Shown one piece after another: positions 50,601 through 59,889 of a stretch of 64,000 nt of DNA (the first letter of the stretch is position 1; each line of letters begins with the position of its first letter). A model generated the notes under the pieces. It saw only the letters and a program-made list of their open reading frames with translations, was not told where the DNA came from and searched no databases. The stretch is from Ischnura elegans (taxonomy: Eukaryota > Arthropoda > Insecta > Odonata > Coenagrionidae), in assembly GCF_921293095.1 (NCBI RefSeq), contig NC_060247.1:49325111-49389110 (forward strand), given 5' to 3'. Both the position numbers and the translations under genes were made by a program.

Positions 50601-51742
50601 AATATAGATTCTGGATACACACTCAGCCAATCGTAGAAGCCTATCCTTCAGAAAATTAGAGAAGCAAAGAGGGAGAGTGACACCAGCCAATCAGGAGCCA
50701 CCTGACTCAGAACTGGCGGTTTGGATTCATATATATAGGTAAGAAAATGCAACCTGGCATCAATGCCTTGTGGACAATGACAGACAAACCCATTTAAATG
50801 TTGGCAACAGAAGACCTGACCCAGTCTGAAACACATTAAGAAAACATCTCGTTTGTTTGCCAGGAAAGAACTAAATTCTTTATCAACGGGATACATTTTT
50901 TTGAAAGAAATTTGTAGCTAAAATTCTATGCTTCTCTTAACCCTTAAAGTGTGGGAACGTTTTTATACGTTTTGCACACTGACTGCAGCATTTACCCAAA
51001 ATGCTTATTGCTACTTGGAATTCTTACACTTTGGCACATTCCCTCACCAAAAGGAATCGCTAAGGGGCTTAACTCTACCCGACCAGCCCTTGTGGAAGGG
51101 GGTGCCTCCTGCACAGGGGGTCTTTTCTGCACTGACTTGCAGCTACAATCGTGTACTTCCGCAGCCCAAGGGTTAAATATTATCGGACATTAAGCCTCCT
51201 ATTACTTTTTCAGCTATCACTTCAATCATCACCCCAAGTTACCGAAGAATAATTAGCTAAAAAGCAACGTAAATGCAGCAACACTTAGTTATGAATGCAG
51301 CTTTTTCTGTCAATAAAAGTTTGCATAATGATTATTAAACGATCAAAAATAAGGAAATATAAACTTTATCAAAATTATTTTCACTCCTAAAATTAGATTA
51401 CCCTTCACTATGTCAAGAACTGTGCAAAAAAACATCAAAAGCTGCAATTATACCATGACTTGAATTGAAAATGTACTGCTCCATAAAATACACTTAGGTA
51501 GAACTTCATTACTGGAATTTTAAAAAGGGTAAGACTCAAACAAACTACGTGCAAGAATTTTGGATTTTTCACAATCCCATATTTTAAACATTGAAATAAA
51601 AGTTTCAACGTTTCATTCAATCACCAGATATTTAAATAGGTGACCAGAGAGATTGAAGATTTATAATGTAACCAAGCAGATACATTGCATATTAATTAAA
51701 TTCGCCATTCACAATATCAGAATAAGAAATAGATTACCTCAT
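23521..51742 (-). CDS. ATP7: copper-transporting P1B-ATPase, ATP7 family
   Basis: Pumps Cu(I) into the secretory pathway or out of the cell at the cost of ATP. Coding exons (descending): 51742-51738, 49376-49217, 47301-46879, 46480-46246, 45376-45224, 45077-44914, 44304-44102, 43954-43732, 42621-42388, 42296-42156, 41669-41561, 41458-41205, 41105-40908, 39999-39840, 38832-38664, 37505-37319, 36352-36232, 35414-35272, 35183-34980, 34836-34687, 33738-33668, 33564-33382, 23677-23521. All borders are GT-AG and all phases agree, giving 1348 aa from ATG 51742. Seen motifs: four GMTCxSC metal-binding domains (first at C34/C37), TGE 673-675, CPC 797-799, phosphorylated D841 in DKTGT, SEHP 881-884, TGDN 1081-1084, and GDGIND 1127-1132. 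Size and order match animal ATP7 proteins. The ends appear variable (see separate entries). An ATTAAA on the minus strand at 23366-23361 is a candidate polyadenylation signal. No stop or frame break is seen. Confidence 0.95.
24838..24945 (-). repeat. dispersed repeat copy 1 (inverted relative to copy 2)
   Basis: On the minus strand this reads like 25736-25856 on the plus strand: CTTCATC-x-CTGATG-x-TGCAATG, GTGACAAAGC, then CAATACACAGCTGCTCTCGA-type and AAAGCGTCCAATACCAAT-type blocks. The pair could fold back on itself in the pre-mRNA. The family is unknown. Confidence 0.55.
25736..25856 (+). repeat. dispersed repeat copy 2
   Basis: Contains CGCCTTCATCGACTGATGAT, TGCATGACAAAGCTCAATAC and GCTCCCGAAAGCCTCGGATA, matching the reverse complement of 24838-24945 at roughly three-quarters identity by eye. 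Confidence 0.55.
27606..27722 (+). repeat. 117-bp dispersed repeat, copy A
   Basis: Shares GTATTCATAATATACAAATT and ATCCCAGTTTAGACGAATG with 45944-46060 in the same orientation, at about 85-90% identity over its length. Both copies are in ATP7 introns. Confidence 0.85.
29011..29170 (-). CDS. ATP7: ATP7 proximal alternative last exon
   Basis: The acceptor GGAAACTTTCAG is followed by G, which completes the AG|G Arg codon from exon 33564-33382. The frame then reads [20 protein letters not shown]..., with [21 protein letters not shown] and SSTFSLI before TAA (29013-29011). This 52-residue tail has an ExxxLL signal (EGAPLL) and a YxxPhi signal (YRPL), the classes that route ATP7 proteins to endosome or plasma membrane. 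Codon use and lack of stops support coding in this frame. The longer open frame across the same DNA is out of phase with the splice site. Transcripts ending here would encode 1349 aa in the distal-start form. Confidence 0.6.
29171..33381. other. ATP7 intron, no feature recognised
   Basis: AT-rich, with A-runs and no strong repeats or coding signals found by eye. Confidence 0.5.
36969..37165. mobile_element. hAT-like MITE in an ATP7 intron
   Basis: Ends CATAGGCGGATCTAGG and (reverse complement) CAGGGGCGGATCCAGG. CTGCAAAG flanks both sides (36961-36968 and 37166-37173), a perfect 8-bp duplication. It is 197 bp and includes G- and C-runs. Confidence 0.9.
38102..38440 (+). pseudogene. LINE 3' fragment in an ATP7 intron
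   Basis: The translation [20 protein letters not shown] followed by WDPEQKDLI, then further on [15 protein letters not shown], matches the C-terminal part of CR1/Jockey-type reverse transcriptases ('...LVRPKLEYASTVWDP...', '...LGWETLEERR...'). Stops and shifts interrupt it. It lies antisense to ATP7. Confidence 0.7.
40087..40375 (+). repeat. two-copy tandem repeat (~150 bp) in an ATP7 intron
   Basis: Blocks CTGCTATTAGC/CTGCTGTTAGC, AAAGGGTGCC, AGGCACCAAA and AACAAGAACTCCA recur once at a spacing of about 150 bp (copies start near 40087 and 40242). A local duplication of no obvious function. Confidence 0.8.
45944..46060 (+). repeat. 117-bp dispersed repeat, copy B
   Basis: Second copy of the repeat at 27606-27722 in the same orientation, also in an ATP7 intron. 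The family is unknown. Confidence 0.85.
46246..46480 (-). CDS. ATP7: ATP7 exon with a degenerate metal-binding domain
   Basis: The exon encodes [20 protein letters not shown] and then [14 protein letters not shown]. This follows the HMA-domain pattern of neighbouring exons (…I.GMTCxSC…IE..L…GV…) but has GYDSVSGD where GMTCxxC should be. Neither copper-binding Cys is present. The frame is intact and both splice phases fit, so the domain is kept as structure or spacer rather than broken by accident. Confidence 0.8.
47302..49216. other. ATP7 intron, no feature recognised
   Basis: AT-rich intron between the first and second HMA-domain exons. No repeat or RNA gene is recognised. Confidence 0.5.
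50224..50324 (-). CDS. ATP7: ATP7 proximal alternative first exon
   Basis: Reads [20 protein letters not shown] and then [13 protein letters not shown] up to AG|GTATAT. Its phase-2 end joins the exon at 49376 in frame to give ...[13 protein letters not shown]. The isoform would be 1380 aa (1381 with the proximal last exon). An in-frame TGA upstream (near 50385) fixes the start at one of the paired ATGs. A TATATAAA 37 bp upstream suggests its own promoter, although that leaves a 5' UTR of only about 10 nt. Confidence 0.5.
50361..50368 (-). promoter_or_regulatory. TATA box candidate before the ATP7 proximal first exon
   Basis: TATATAAA on the minus strand, 37 bp before the first ATG of the proximal exon. 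Placement suits initiation near 50333. Judged by sequence only. Confidence 0.4.
50941..51172. mobile_element. piggyBac-like MITE
   Basis: CCCTT...AAGGG ends flanked on both sides by TTAA (50937-50940 and 51173-51176), the piggyBac signature. It is 232 bp. Inverted similarity beyond the first five bases is poor, so confidence is moderate. It lies between the two ATP7 first exons. Confidence 0.5.
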
Positions 51743-52150
51743 GACGGCCAAAATAGTTTTCGGTGCTAGTAATCCTAGGCAATCATTTCACCTAAACTGA
51801 CAGAGATGCTATGGAACCGGGAAAGAAGCCAACTTCAAAGAAGAGCAGAGCACATTATAGGTGTCTATATCCATAAACCAATAATCACTTTATCACAAAT
51901 AATTCCTCGCGGAGATAATTTTCCGGGGCAAACTCGCACAAAACAGTCGGTCTATATATCCTTCCCACACGTACACGGCCAAGGTTTGCGATCCACTGAA
52001 TGCACAAGGAACACTTCAATGCTTTCACTTCATGCGAGAGGAAGGGCAGTGAACCAACAAGAAGTGGAAATCACTGGGCTGGGCGGATACCGGAGACGCC
52101 ACAACGTCCCTTCAAGACGCGACAGCTTAACAGCCGTGACGGCCGGACAC
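51738..52150 (-). promoter_or_regulatory. ATP7 distal first exon and CpG-rich promoter region
   Basis: On the minus strand a TATA-like GAGCTATATAGCTG near 52190 is followed by an initiator-like ATCAGTG near 52150. A GC/CpG-rich leader then ends GCCGTCATGAG|GTAATC at 51738. ATG AG joins the T of the exon at 49376 to give [11 protein letters not shown], in frame. The leader contains short upstream ORFs. The CpG-rich zone reaches about 52500. This is the most likely main promoter of ATP7. Confidence 0.55.
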
Positions 52151-52995
52151 TGATAAAAGCAAGCGCTCGCGCCGCGGGGAAGCTCACAGCTATATAGCTC
52201 TTGATTCGGCGACGAAATTGCCCCCTTAGTTGGCCGCCGACAGGAGTACGTATGCAATTGCAGGACATGCATCCGCGCGGGTTGGTAACGAGGGAAGGGC
52301 ACACCACGGGCGGTTGTTGCTGACGATCAAAGGTAGTGGAGCGGGTCCGTCGCGTCGGCTGACCTGTTGGCGACTGCCTTCGATATAAAAGCCTTTCACT
52401 CGCTCTCGTTTCCCCGCCTCAAAACCTCTCACTTCCCACATTCGAAGCCCCGCGCTCCCCTTCACTTCCCAAGGGCGATTCTCGACGGACGCCATTCCCA
52501 AGTCTCCTAAACATTATCCGTTACGTAGAGCGGAACTAAAACGCCACACGCCTAGATAATATTGCAGTATGAGAAGATTAGCTGATCGGAAAATTGAGCG
52601 GAGAGCTGCGTCAAACCAATCTTATGATTGTTGACTAATGATGATGATAAAAATGTCATCAGAAATTAGGCTTAATTTAAGTTCTGAAAAGGCTTAATAT
52701 AAGAAACTTGCTTAGGGGCAGTAATACTCGAGATTCGGACTTTCAATTTTAGGATTTAATGGTCAATAAAGATATAGTACCTGCTGATGATTGTGTAACA
52801 ATCGAAACACTTCGAGAAATCTGTTAAAATAAAATTGTGGGCAATACGACATCACTGTTGAACATTGTGATATGTTGTTCCACGACATCTCTCCGCAAAA
52901 AGTTGACTTCAACCTGAGGATTGTAAACCAGTTATGATGAATATGGCAGGTCAGTGGGAGGAAAGCTCTCGTTATAGAATTTGTATGGAGACGGA

Positions 52996-53234
52996 CAGTG
53001 GGTATTTCGTTCGGGGGGTCCAAAACCAGGGGGGTAAATTTTTAAAACACGGTACTAAGTAATGGACTTTAAAGCAATTTTAACACTATTCACAATCGAA
53101 AAAACTTCATTTGTTAAAGAAATATTTAGTAAATTCATGAATTTTCAATATTTTGTTTTCTTTTATGAAGGAAAATGATTGTGTTTTTATATTTCGGGGG
53201 GAGAGTCCGGACCCCCACCCTGGCTACGCCACTG
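52996..53234. mobile_element. hAT-like MITE with GAGACGGA duplication
   Basis: Ends CAGTGGGTATTTCG and (reverse complement) CAGTGGCGTAGCCAGG. GAGACGGA flanks both sides (52988-52995 and 53235-53242). It is 239 bp with G-runs near both ends. Confidence 0.88.
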
Positions 53235-53242
53235 GAGACGGA

Positions 53243-54496
53243 CACGAATCCTAAACTGTTTCCAGAAGGGGAGGGCACCTAGCCAAGGGGGAGGGGGTTA
53301 TTTGGGGGCTTCAGTCGTCCTCCGAAATTTTTTTCCTTGTGGCGATCATCCACGATATATCTGATGAGGAGACCACTAATCCAGGAGCACCTATTGTTTG
53401 ACATCCATTTTTAGATACAGTCGCATTTCATAATGTCTGCTGATAACAAACGACGACTTTACTAGGAGAAATTTGGGGGGACCTGCGTACGTACCTGACT
53501 AGAGAGAAATGCTCGTGAAAACTACGTAACACGTATTGTTACATAGATGCGAGATATATACAATAAGGAAAGCGGAAAGAACGATGGTAGAGGCGATGGA
53601 AATGAGGGCATGGATGAAAACAATAGCAACCAGCTGAGAAGAACGAAAAAGTAGGAAAAGACATAAAAACATATGACATGTCACAAAAGCCAGAACTAGC
53701 CTTAAAGATAGAACTATAATAGATTAAGGATCGTGAAGGGGACTTAGTATTACTTAACCCTTAGAGCGCCGGGGAGCGCTATCGCGCTCCTATCTCTCGC
53801 GAAAACTGCCAGGAGCGCGAAAGCGCTCTTCCTGCTATGTCTCTCTTAGATGCTGATAGTTCACTAATAATTCAATAGTCAGTATTCATTTGGTTTTAAT
53901 ATTAACTATTTTCTCCTAATTATAAAAAATTAACTCATATTACCAAAAATTCGTCAAATAATACATTAAAAAGGTGATACCACATATAATAGAGATTTCT
54001 TAAAGTTTTTGAATATATAGGTACCTTTAGTTGTTTTTGAAACCTAATTTTTTTCCTGACCTACTGCAAAAACAGTAAAAATGCCTCGGCAGTTTTAGCT
54101 GGAAAATTCCTGTCTTTCCTGCATTTTAGCTTGCCGAGGGAGGTCTGCCGATATCCCGTTTCGCGATAAAAGATTGCATACCTCCTCAGGCACCACGAAA
54201 AGCAGTGAACTCCATCTAAAAGCATCAACCATAAACCGCATCTAATGAAAGTACACCACTGTTGAAAGAATTTGAAGAGGGAGAAACGAAACAATTTGTT
54301 ATATTGTGCATAATGGATCCTCGTAAAAAACATTCCAGATCTAAAAGGTAGGGAAAAAACTATGGGGCAGACTCATAATGGCATACTTAAAAAACAATAA
54401 GCATGGTATGAGTTTGGTTATGACATCATATGCTCCAAATAAAGCATCGGAAATGAACAAGGATACGCGGTTATTGTAGCAAGACACTTACCTTTA
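53243..54496. other. no gene seen
   Basis: Mixed sequence. A short GC-rich inverted segment (GAGCGCTATCGCGCTC near 53774) follows TTAACCCTTAGAGCGCC and may be the end of another TTAA-type MITE whose partner end I could not find. Confidence 0.4.
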
Positions 54497-54731
54497 AGGC
54501 CTGTTTACATGGTAAATTAACACGTACGGGTCAATGTCTGAATGTATGAACGCGAAAATGAACACCAAAATGCACCGTGTAACCACCCAACTTGTGCGAA
54601 TGCATGCACAGAAAATAGAACCTGTTCTAATTTGGTTCATGCATTCGTACATGTTCCGTTCCGGTCCACCAAAATCATTCACGCAAACAGACATTAACTC
54701 GTAGGTGTTAATGTATCGTGTAAACAGGCCT
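54497..54731. mobile_element. PIF/Harbinger (Tourist)-like MITE
   Basis: Inverted ends start AGGCCTGTTTACA and remain similar for about 48 bp (ATTAACAC, TACG, GTCAATGTCTG / GTTAATGTCTG). TTA flanks both sides (54494-54496 and 54732-54734). It is 235 bp. The 3-bp TTA duplication is the Harbinger signature. Confidence 0.85.
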
Positions 54732-57158
54732 TTAGAACAAGAACGATGGTTAGGAAGAAAACCTGAATTTATCATATGTAAAGGCGCATCAAGTATTCCA
54801 CGAATTCCGTTCGGTGAAAATAAGAAGGAGTGCAATGAACTCTCTCACGTCTGCTTTGGCAAATATTTCCACAGGAATTGGGAATGTAATTCAAGACCCC
54901 AATGTAGAAAGACTAGAGCTCATACATCACACTATCCAGGCATCTTTTCTGCCCAGGAGTAACGGAATGTTGAAAGCTTCACACGGAACGTCGAAAAGAT
55001 AATGGCATGGCCATCTCCTCTAGTAGCCTTCCTCTAGATTTCCAAGGCAGATACCACAAAGGAGTGGCAGATTTATCTAATCTGAGACTGAGAGATTATG
55101 GTGGTACACGGTAGAACTGACATCAAACTTCACTTCAAACATCTAATCCAACAGCCGTAACGGATCATTCCTCGGTAAAAGACAGGAGCGATGGGACATT
55201 CGGGGAACAATAAGCCTAGGATCTGATTTGAATCCAGGCGAAGCGGATTATCTCCATCTTAATTTTCGCAAATCTGCGAATTTCATTAACGCCTAATTTC
55301 GTTCTACATAGTTCCTGACGCATTGGCTAGTCAAACAAATCTTAATTAGTAGCTCGCAAACCAGGTATTTTAAAAATATCAGCCAGTGAAATTGCGCGTC
55401 AAGAGCAAGTTCTAATTTTTAATTAAATCTTAGTCACAAAATTCCACGCATGATAGTAATGTTAAGTTAAATAATGTAGCTAATAACCTTTTCATTTTGA
55501 AATTGCCAAAAAGATTGTGTGATTATGCTCTTTTTTCCCAAAATTTCGTTACTGCAGTATTCATACATCTCCAAGACACAAGCAAAAGCTTTTCCTGCCC
55601 CAGTTGCGCTATCATTAATGGTCAAACAGTGTCAATATGGATTGCAGCCATAACATCCACTCAATCAGCACAAAGAGCGAATATAAACAATCGATTTAAC
55701 AATTATAACCAAATCACTTCTAGAAGCCAAATTGATATACGAAGAGAACAGGAAATCCACAATTTCGATCCGAAGCAGTGAAGGGGTACGTTCACAGCTA
55801 TTCATTCAAATACTGTAAGAGCACTTCTTTTAACGATTAATCCCATGCATACTTTAAAGGTAGATTTCAGGTTAGCACTACCGGTTCAAAGTTTCACAAA
55901 ATGAGCATGATAATTTAACAACTTTCGGTATAAGTCCCAATTCGACAGTTGGGCAACTATTGAATAAGGAATTTTCAACCGCGTCACTAACAAACTCATA
56001 AATATGATATAACTGGTCTGACTTTACTCAAAAGCAAAATATTCGAAAATGGATATATTGGTATCTCACACCACGGACAGCTGTTTGATTTAAGGAAGCA
56101 TGCTACATAAACTGGATTACGAAACTTGAACTTGCAAGATAAGGATGGAAACAAAGATCGTCTATCGCAGCTAGAACTGCCATTCGATATAATTATGAGG
56201 CAAAACTCCGCACAAACATTGGAATTAATACAAAAATTTCATTCACCACCAACGTAGATGAAATGCAGTACAAATTGAATTGATGACGGCTGGATCGGCG
56301 AAGTAATTCTAAAATGTAGATTGATTGTTAGTTTCCCTCTGAATGTTCAAATGTAAATATCAATTTTAATATAACTACAACCCCATCCCAGATAACACGG
56401 TATTGTTACTAACAATAAACGCGAGAGTCGGTTTCATCAAACCCTCGAATTCCAACTTGTAGAAGAGATATCTATGTAGCTCATATTCTTTACGAGATAG
56501 TTACCAGGACCTTCTCTTCCCCCAACTAAGAGAGAATCGCCTTGACCCCCTCTTCCCCTCCAAACGCCACACGTAATTAATGAATGACCCCTTACCGCCA
56601 AAAAAGTACGTGTTTTGAAGTTACCTTAGTATGTAGAGCAATTTCGATGGAAATCTGAACAACAATCACTAGTATCTCCTAGATGAGGGATGAGTACTAA
56701 ATTAGGACAGTGAGGGATCATTACGGAGAGGACGAAGGATGTGAGATGGCACCACTCCAACAAAAGCCACTACTGGGTCATCAATCTGCTCCCCTCCTCG
56801 GGTCAAGCTAAGCTACTAATGCATCTGCAGCGGAAGGGTGAACCAAGACATTTCTGTCTGAAGTACAAACAAGTCAATGATTCCTGAAACTATGATAATA
56901 GCTAAGCAAACGCACCACTCCTGCTCAAACGGCCCTTTTCAATGTCGAATTACTTGTTTGAAACTTAGAATATAATATAATTAAATGAACGTTCTACGGC
57001 CGTTAAACAGTTGAAAGAAAACGAATTCCCAAAGGTCGTAATCTTCACCGAGCGACAAAGGAAGGGGGAGGAAAGGGAAGAAAAGTGCGTTAGAAAGTTA
57101 GTAAGAACGTCAATGAGGTGAAATAGAGAAACTTTAACTAAAAACACAATGACAGACG
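54732..57158. other. no gene or repeat recognised
   Basis: Intergenic or intronic sequence. Short open frames here have no recognisable protein features and no matching splice structure. Confidence 0.45.
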
Positions 57159-57224
57159 CGTACGTACAAGCTCACACACTCATCTAGTATATTAGCTACG
57201 TGAGTGAGTGAGCTTGTACGTGTA
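57159..57224. repeat. hairpin of GTGAGTGAG/CTCAC words
   Basis: CGTACGTACAAGCTCACACA and its near-reverse-complement GAGTGAGTGAGCTTGTACGT form a stem of about 27 bp with a loop of about 8 nt. GTGAGTGAG recurs at about 57262, so this is part of a short local repeat. Confidence 0.8.
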
Positions 57225-57644
57225 TATGTCCCCTCACCAAATCTCCTAGGTGAGTGAGTGAGGTTGAACGTATACGCGTGTTTTGATGTTTTAAGTTTAA
57301 ATTGCTGCATTTCACCCCCCTGGCGTCCTTCCAAACTTCGCAACGCCCTATCCTTTCCTGCTCCCCCTCTTTTTCGTCCAGTCAAGAGTGCAGTCTTGGG
57401 GAATTCACTTTCTTACGTTTTAATCTTGAAAATTTAACGATAAATGCACAAAGAAAACCCTTGTGAACATTTGCCCGATTCTAAATTGACATTTTTATCT
57501 CCATAATTCTCGGCTTTAAGATTTTCCTATTTGAGACACACGGGTATGTTGACAAAATTCTACTTTGTTCACACTGAAAATTTCAAGATCACAACGTTAA
57601 TTTTAAGCGATTAAATCATCGCGAAAAATTACATTATACCAACG

Positions 57645-57907
57645 CAGTAGCGGACAGAGAAAAAACTCATGGGGGAGGACGCTAAAGATACCTTGAGCTA
57701 CCTTTACTTTTATCGTTATAAAAAGATAATCAAGTAACATGCAAACTTGAAGAAAGTTTTATTTAGGTTGATTATACACGTATAAAAGAAAATACCATGC
57801 CATCTTATGAGGTAAAAAAAGTTATTACTGTGGTTATGCAATGTACGGCAATGTGGGCGGCCCTGCAAGGGGGGGGGGCGTGCGCCCCCCATATGCATCC
57901 GCCACTG
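57645..57907. mobile_element. hAT-like MITE with near-perfect duplication
   Basis: Ends CAGTAGCGGACAG and (reverse complement) CAGTGGCGGATGC. Flanks TACCAACG (57637-57644) and TACAAACG (57908-57915) match at 7 of 8 bases. It is 263 bp with a G-run/C-run palindrome near the right end. Confidence 0.75.
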
Positions 57908-58743
57908 TACAAACGGTCGATACAGAATACGTCCCTTTAAAGAGCATAATCAATCCCTAGCGATTGCTGCGGCTATCGCTCTGATTACCCCCATCAAATA
58001 AAAACAAGCGTCATGTAACAACGAAATGCGTAATACAAGTTCTTAGTAGTTTATCTTCCGTTTCATTCCCACGTATTAAATATTTTTATCGAAGACTATT
58101 GCAAACGTTCAGCCTTCACTCTTGGCATTTTATTTCATTATTTATTTGAAGGAGTTGCTAGATAAGAGAACTACTTCGAGTTCACCACCACCACAGTACT
58201 TGACAAAACTTGAGGGGTTACTCCGTTCTAACTCACTGGCTCCTCTTAAGTCGTACTGAAATTCGGGATTGCAATTTCACAGTCTTCTCGATGCTGGAAA
58301 TTGTGAAATATTGAGTGTAAAATAATAAATTAAAGAAAAATAATCCTAAATAAAATTCTAGGCTTAGGCATTGCAGGAGAAATAATATCACAGGTTTTGA
58401 ATAAAAAAACAAGATATCTCAAAGGTTGGATCCAGGATTGCCAGTAACAAGTAGTTGCAATGCAAAGCCCGCACTCCCCGAAGTAAATTCTCGAAATTTT
58501 CTTGCCTTCTCAATGATAGCAGCCATAATATTGAGACTCAGTATTTACAGAGTGTACAAAGTAATTTTTGACTGAAGTTGTGGACTTATAAAAAAAGTAA
58601 TATTTATATTTTCAAGGTTTTAATTACCCTTCATAATGGGATTACTACAAATCTGACATACAATTTGATTTCTGCAGAAAATTATCCATCGCTATGGAAA
58701 TATTCACACCTTTCCTACAATCACTTTAGGATAAATTAAACAA

Positions 58744-58850
58744 GGTAAAAAAAGTTATAACTGTGGTTATGAAATGTACGGCAATGTGGGCGGCCCTGCA
58801 AGGGGGGGGGGCGTGCGCCCCCCATATGCATCCGCCACTGTACAAACGGT
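58744..58850 (+). repeat. duplicate of the right half of the MITE plus its flank
   Basis: 107 bp nearly identical to 57811-57917 in the same orientation. It includes the right MITE end and the ten bases TACAAACGGT that lie outside the MITE at 57908. The left half is absent. Copying after the MITE had inserted explains this better than a second insertion. Confidence 0.85.
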
Positions 58851-58875
58851 ACTTGATTATTGTCAGGTCGCCTGA

Positions 58876-58918
58876 AAGGCGCGACTGACAATACGGGCCT
58901 TATTGTCAGTCGCGCCTT
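58876..58918. repeat. perfect 18-bp hairpin
   Basis: AAGGCGCGACTGACAATA and its exact reverse complement are separated by 7 nt. Related words (TTGTCAGGTCGCCTG, ATCGTCAGGTTCACCT) extend the symmetry loosely on both sides, so this may be the core of a small foldback element. Confidence 0.9.
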
Positions 58919-59789
58919 CTATCGTCAGGTTCACCTGGGTGACCTTCACCTTAAAGGAAGCCAGTCAGGTACCAACTGAATTCGTGACAGCCGCGGATGC
59001 ATTTTTTTATTTTAGGCTGAAAATAAGGATTGATCGCGTTCTGTAACGGCTCAAGATAACGGCCAGAAATATATAATATCCGATATATTTGTATAACATA
59101 TATGTAAGCTAACTATGCGTACCAAACTGCACGCAAATCCAAATTGGTGGGTTTCACTTTGCCATCTTAAAAGATATCAACTTCTGCAAAAATTAAAACG
59201 AATATGTACGATTCTACAATCGCTGAATGAGCGAGAAAGATACTAACCCAATGAATAGGCAAAAAATAGTGATTTCCGGAATAACAAGTGACGAAATTAT
59301 CAGTTCCCGCTCGGGGTCATTTTCTGACCGAAGAGGAGAGAGCGAAAAGCGGACAGACGCCAACTTACGATAACGTGGATCGAAAAAACTGCACGTGCAG
59401 TGGCTTGATTCAAAATTCTCTCCAAAACTTCGAAGCAGAGGCAATCTAAAATATTTTCAACATCGCCATTCACCGCAAAAATGATACGTATAATTCCTCA
59501 AATTAATTGCAACGCATTCGCTTGGAATATCTAATAGAAGAATATCTTAAGCATCTTCTCCCATTTCTTACCAGCGAATTTATTTTCATAAAACTAACGA
59601 AGTTGGTGACTGGGATTGTAAATCAAGCAATTACAAATTTCATTGTATTCATCGATTATGATATTAAGTCAGGAAAAACAACAAACTTTGCTTTCTACAA
59701 CTTAAATTTTAATCGTTGACTAATATCGATGCACTGTATCATTATCAAGAATTAATTATAAATTCCGCCATAAAATATTCTATTCTGGA

Positions 59790-59889
59790 TTTCACCGCGT
59801 GAGATTTTTTGGTTAAGACAGTTTCGCCGTCACTCCAATTGGCGTCCTCAGGTGAAACTGTTGTCAACGATAAATCTCACGCGGTGAAA
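59790..59889. repeat. 100-bp foldback with perfect 18-bp outer stem
   Basis: TTTCACCGCGTGAGATTT at 59790-59807 pairs exactly with 59872-59889. The ends extend to CTGGATTTCACC / GGTGAAACCCAG. An inner pair, ACAGTTTCGCCG / GGTGAAACTGT, continues the fold. No target duplication is seen. Probably a small MITE. Confidence 0.85.

Noticed and set aside
52226-52501. A 91-codon minus-strand frame in the CpG-rich region
   Set aside because: It lies in promoter-like DNA, upstream of the inferred ATP7 start, with overlapping frames of similar length. GC-rich sequence gives long chance frames.
54705-55002. Overlapping plus-strand frames (ANISTGIGNVIQDPN...)
   Set aside because: They start inside a Harbinger-like MITE, have no splice partners, and resemble no protein I know.
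57811-58850. A short LTR-like pair of direct repeats 930 bp apart
   Set aside because: The repeats are the right half of a TIR element plus flank, with no TG..CA ends, no target duplication around the pair, and no interior signals.
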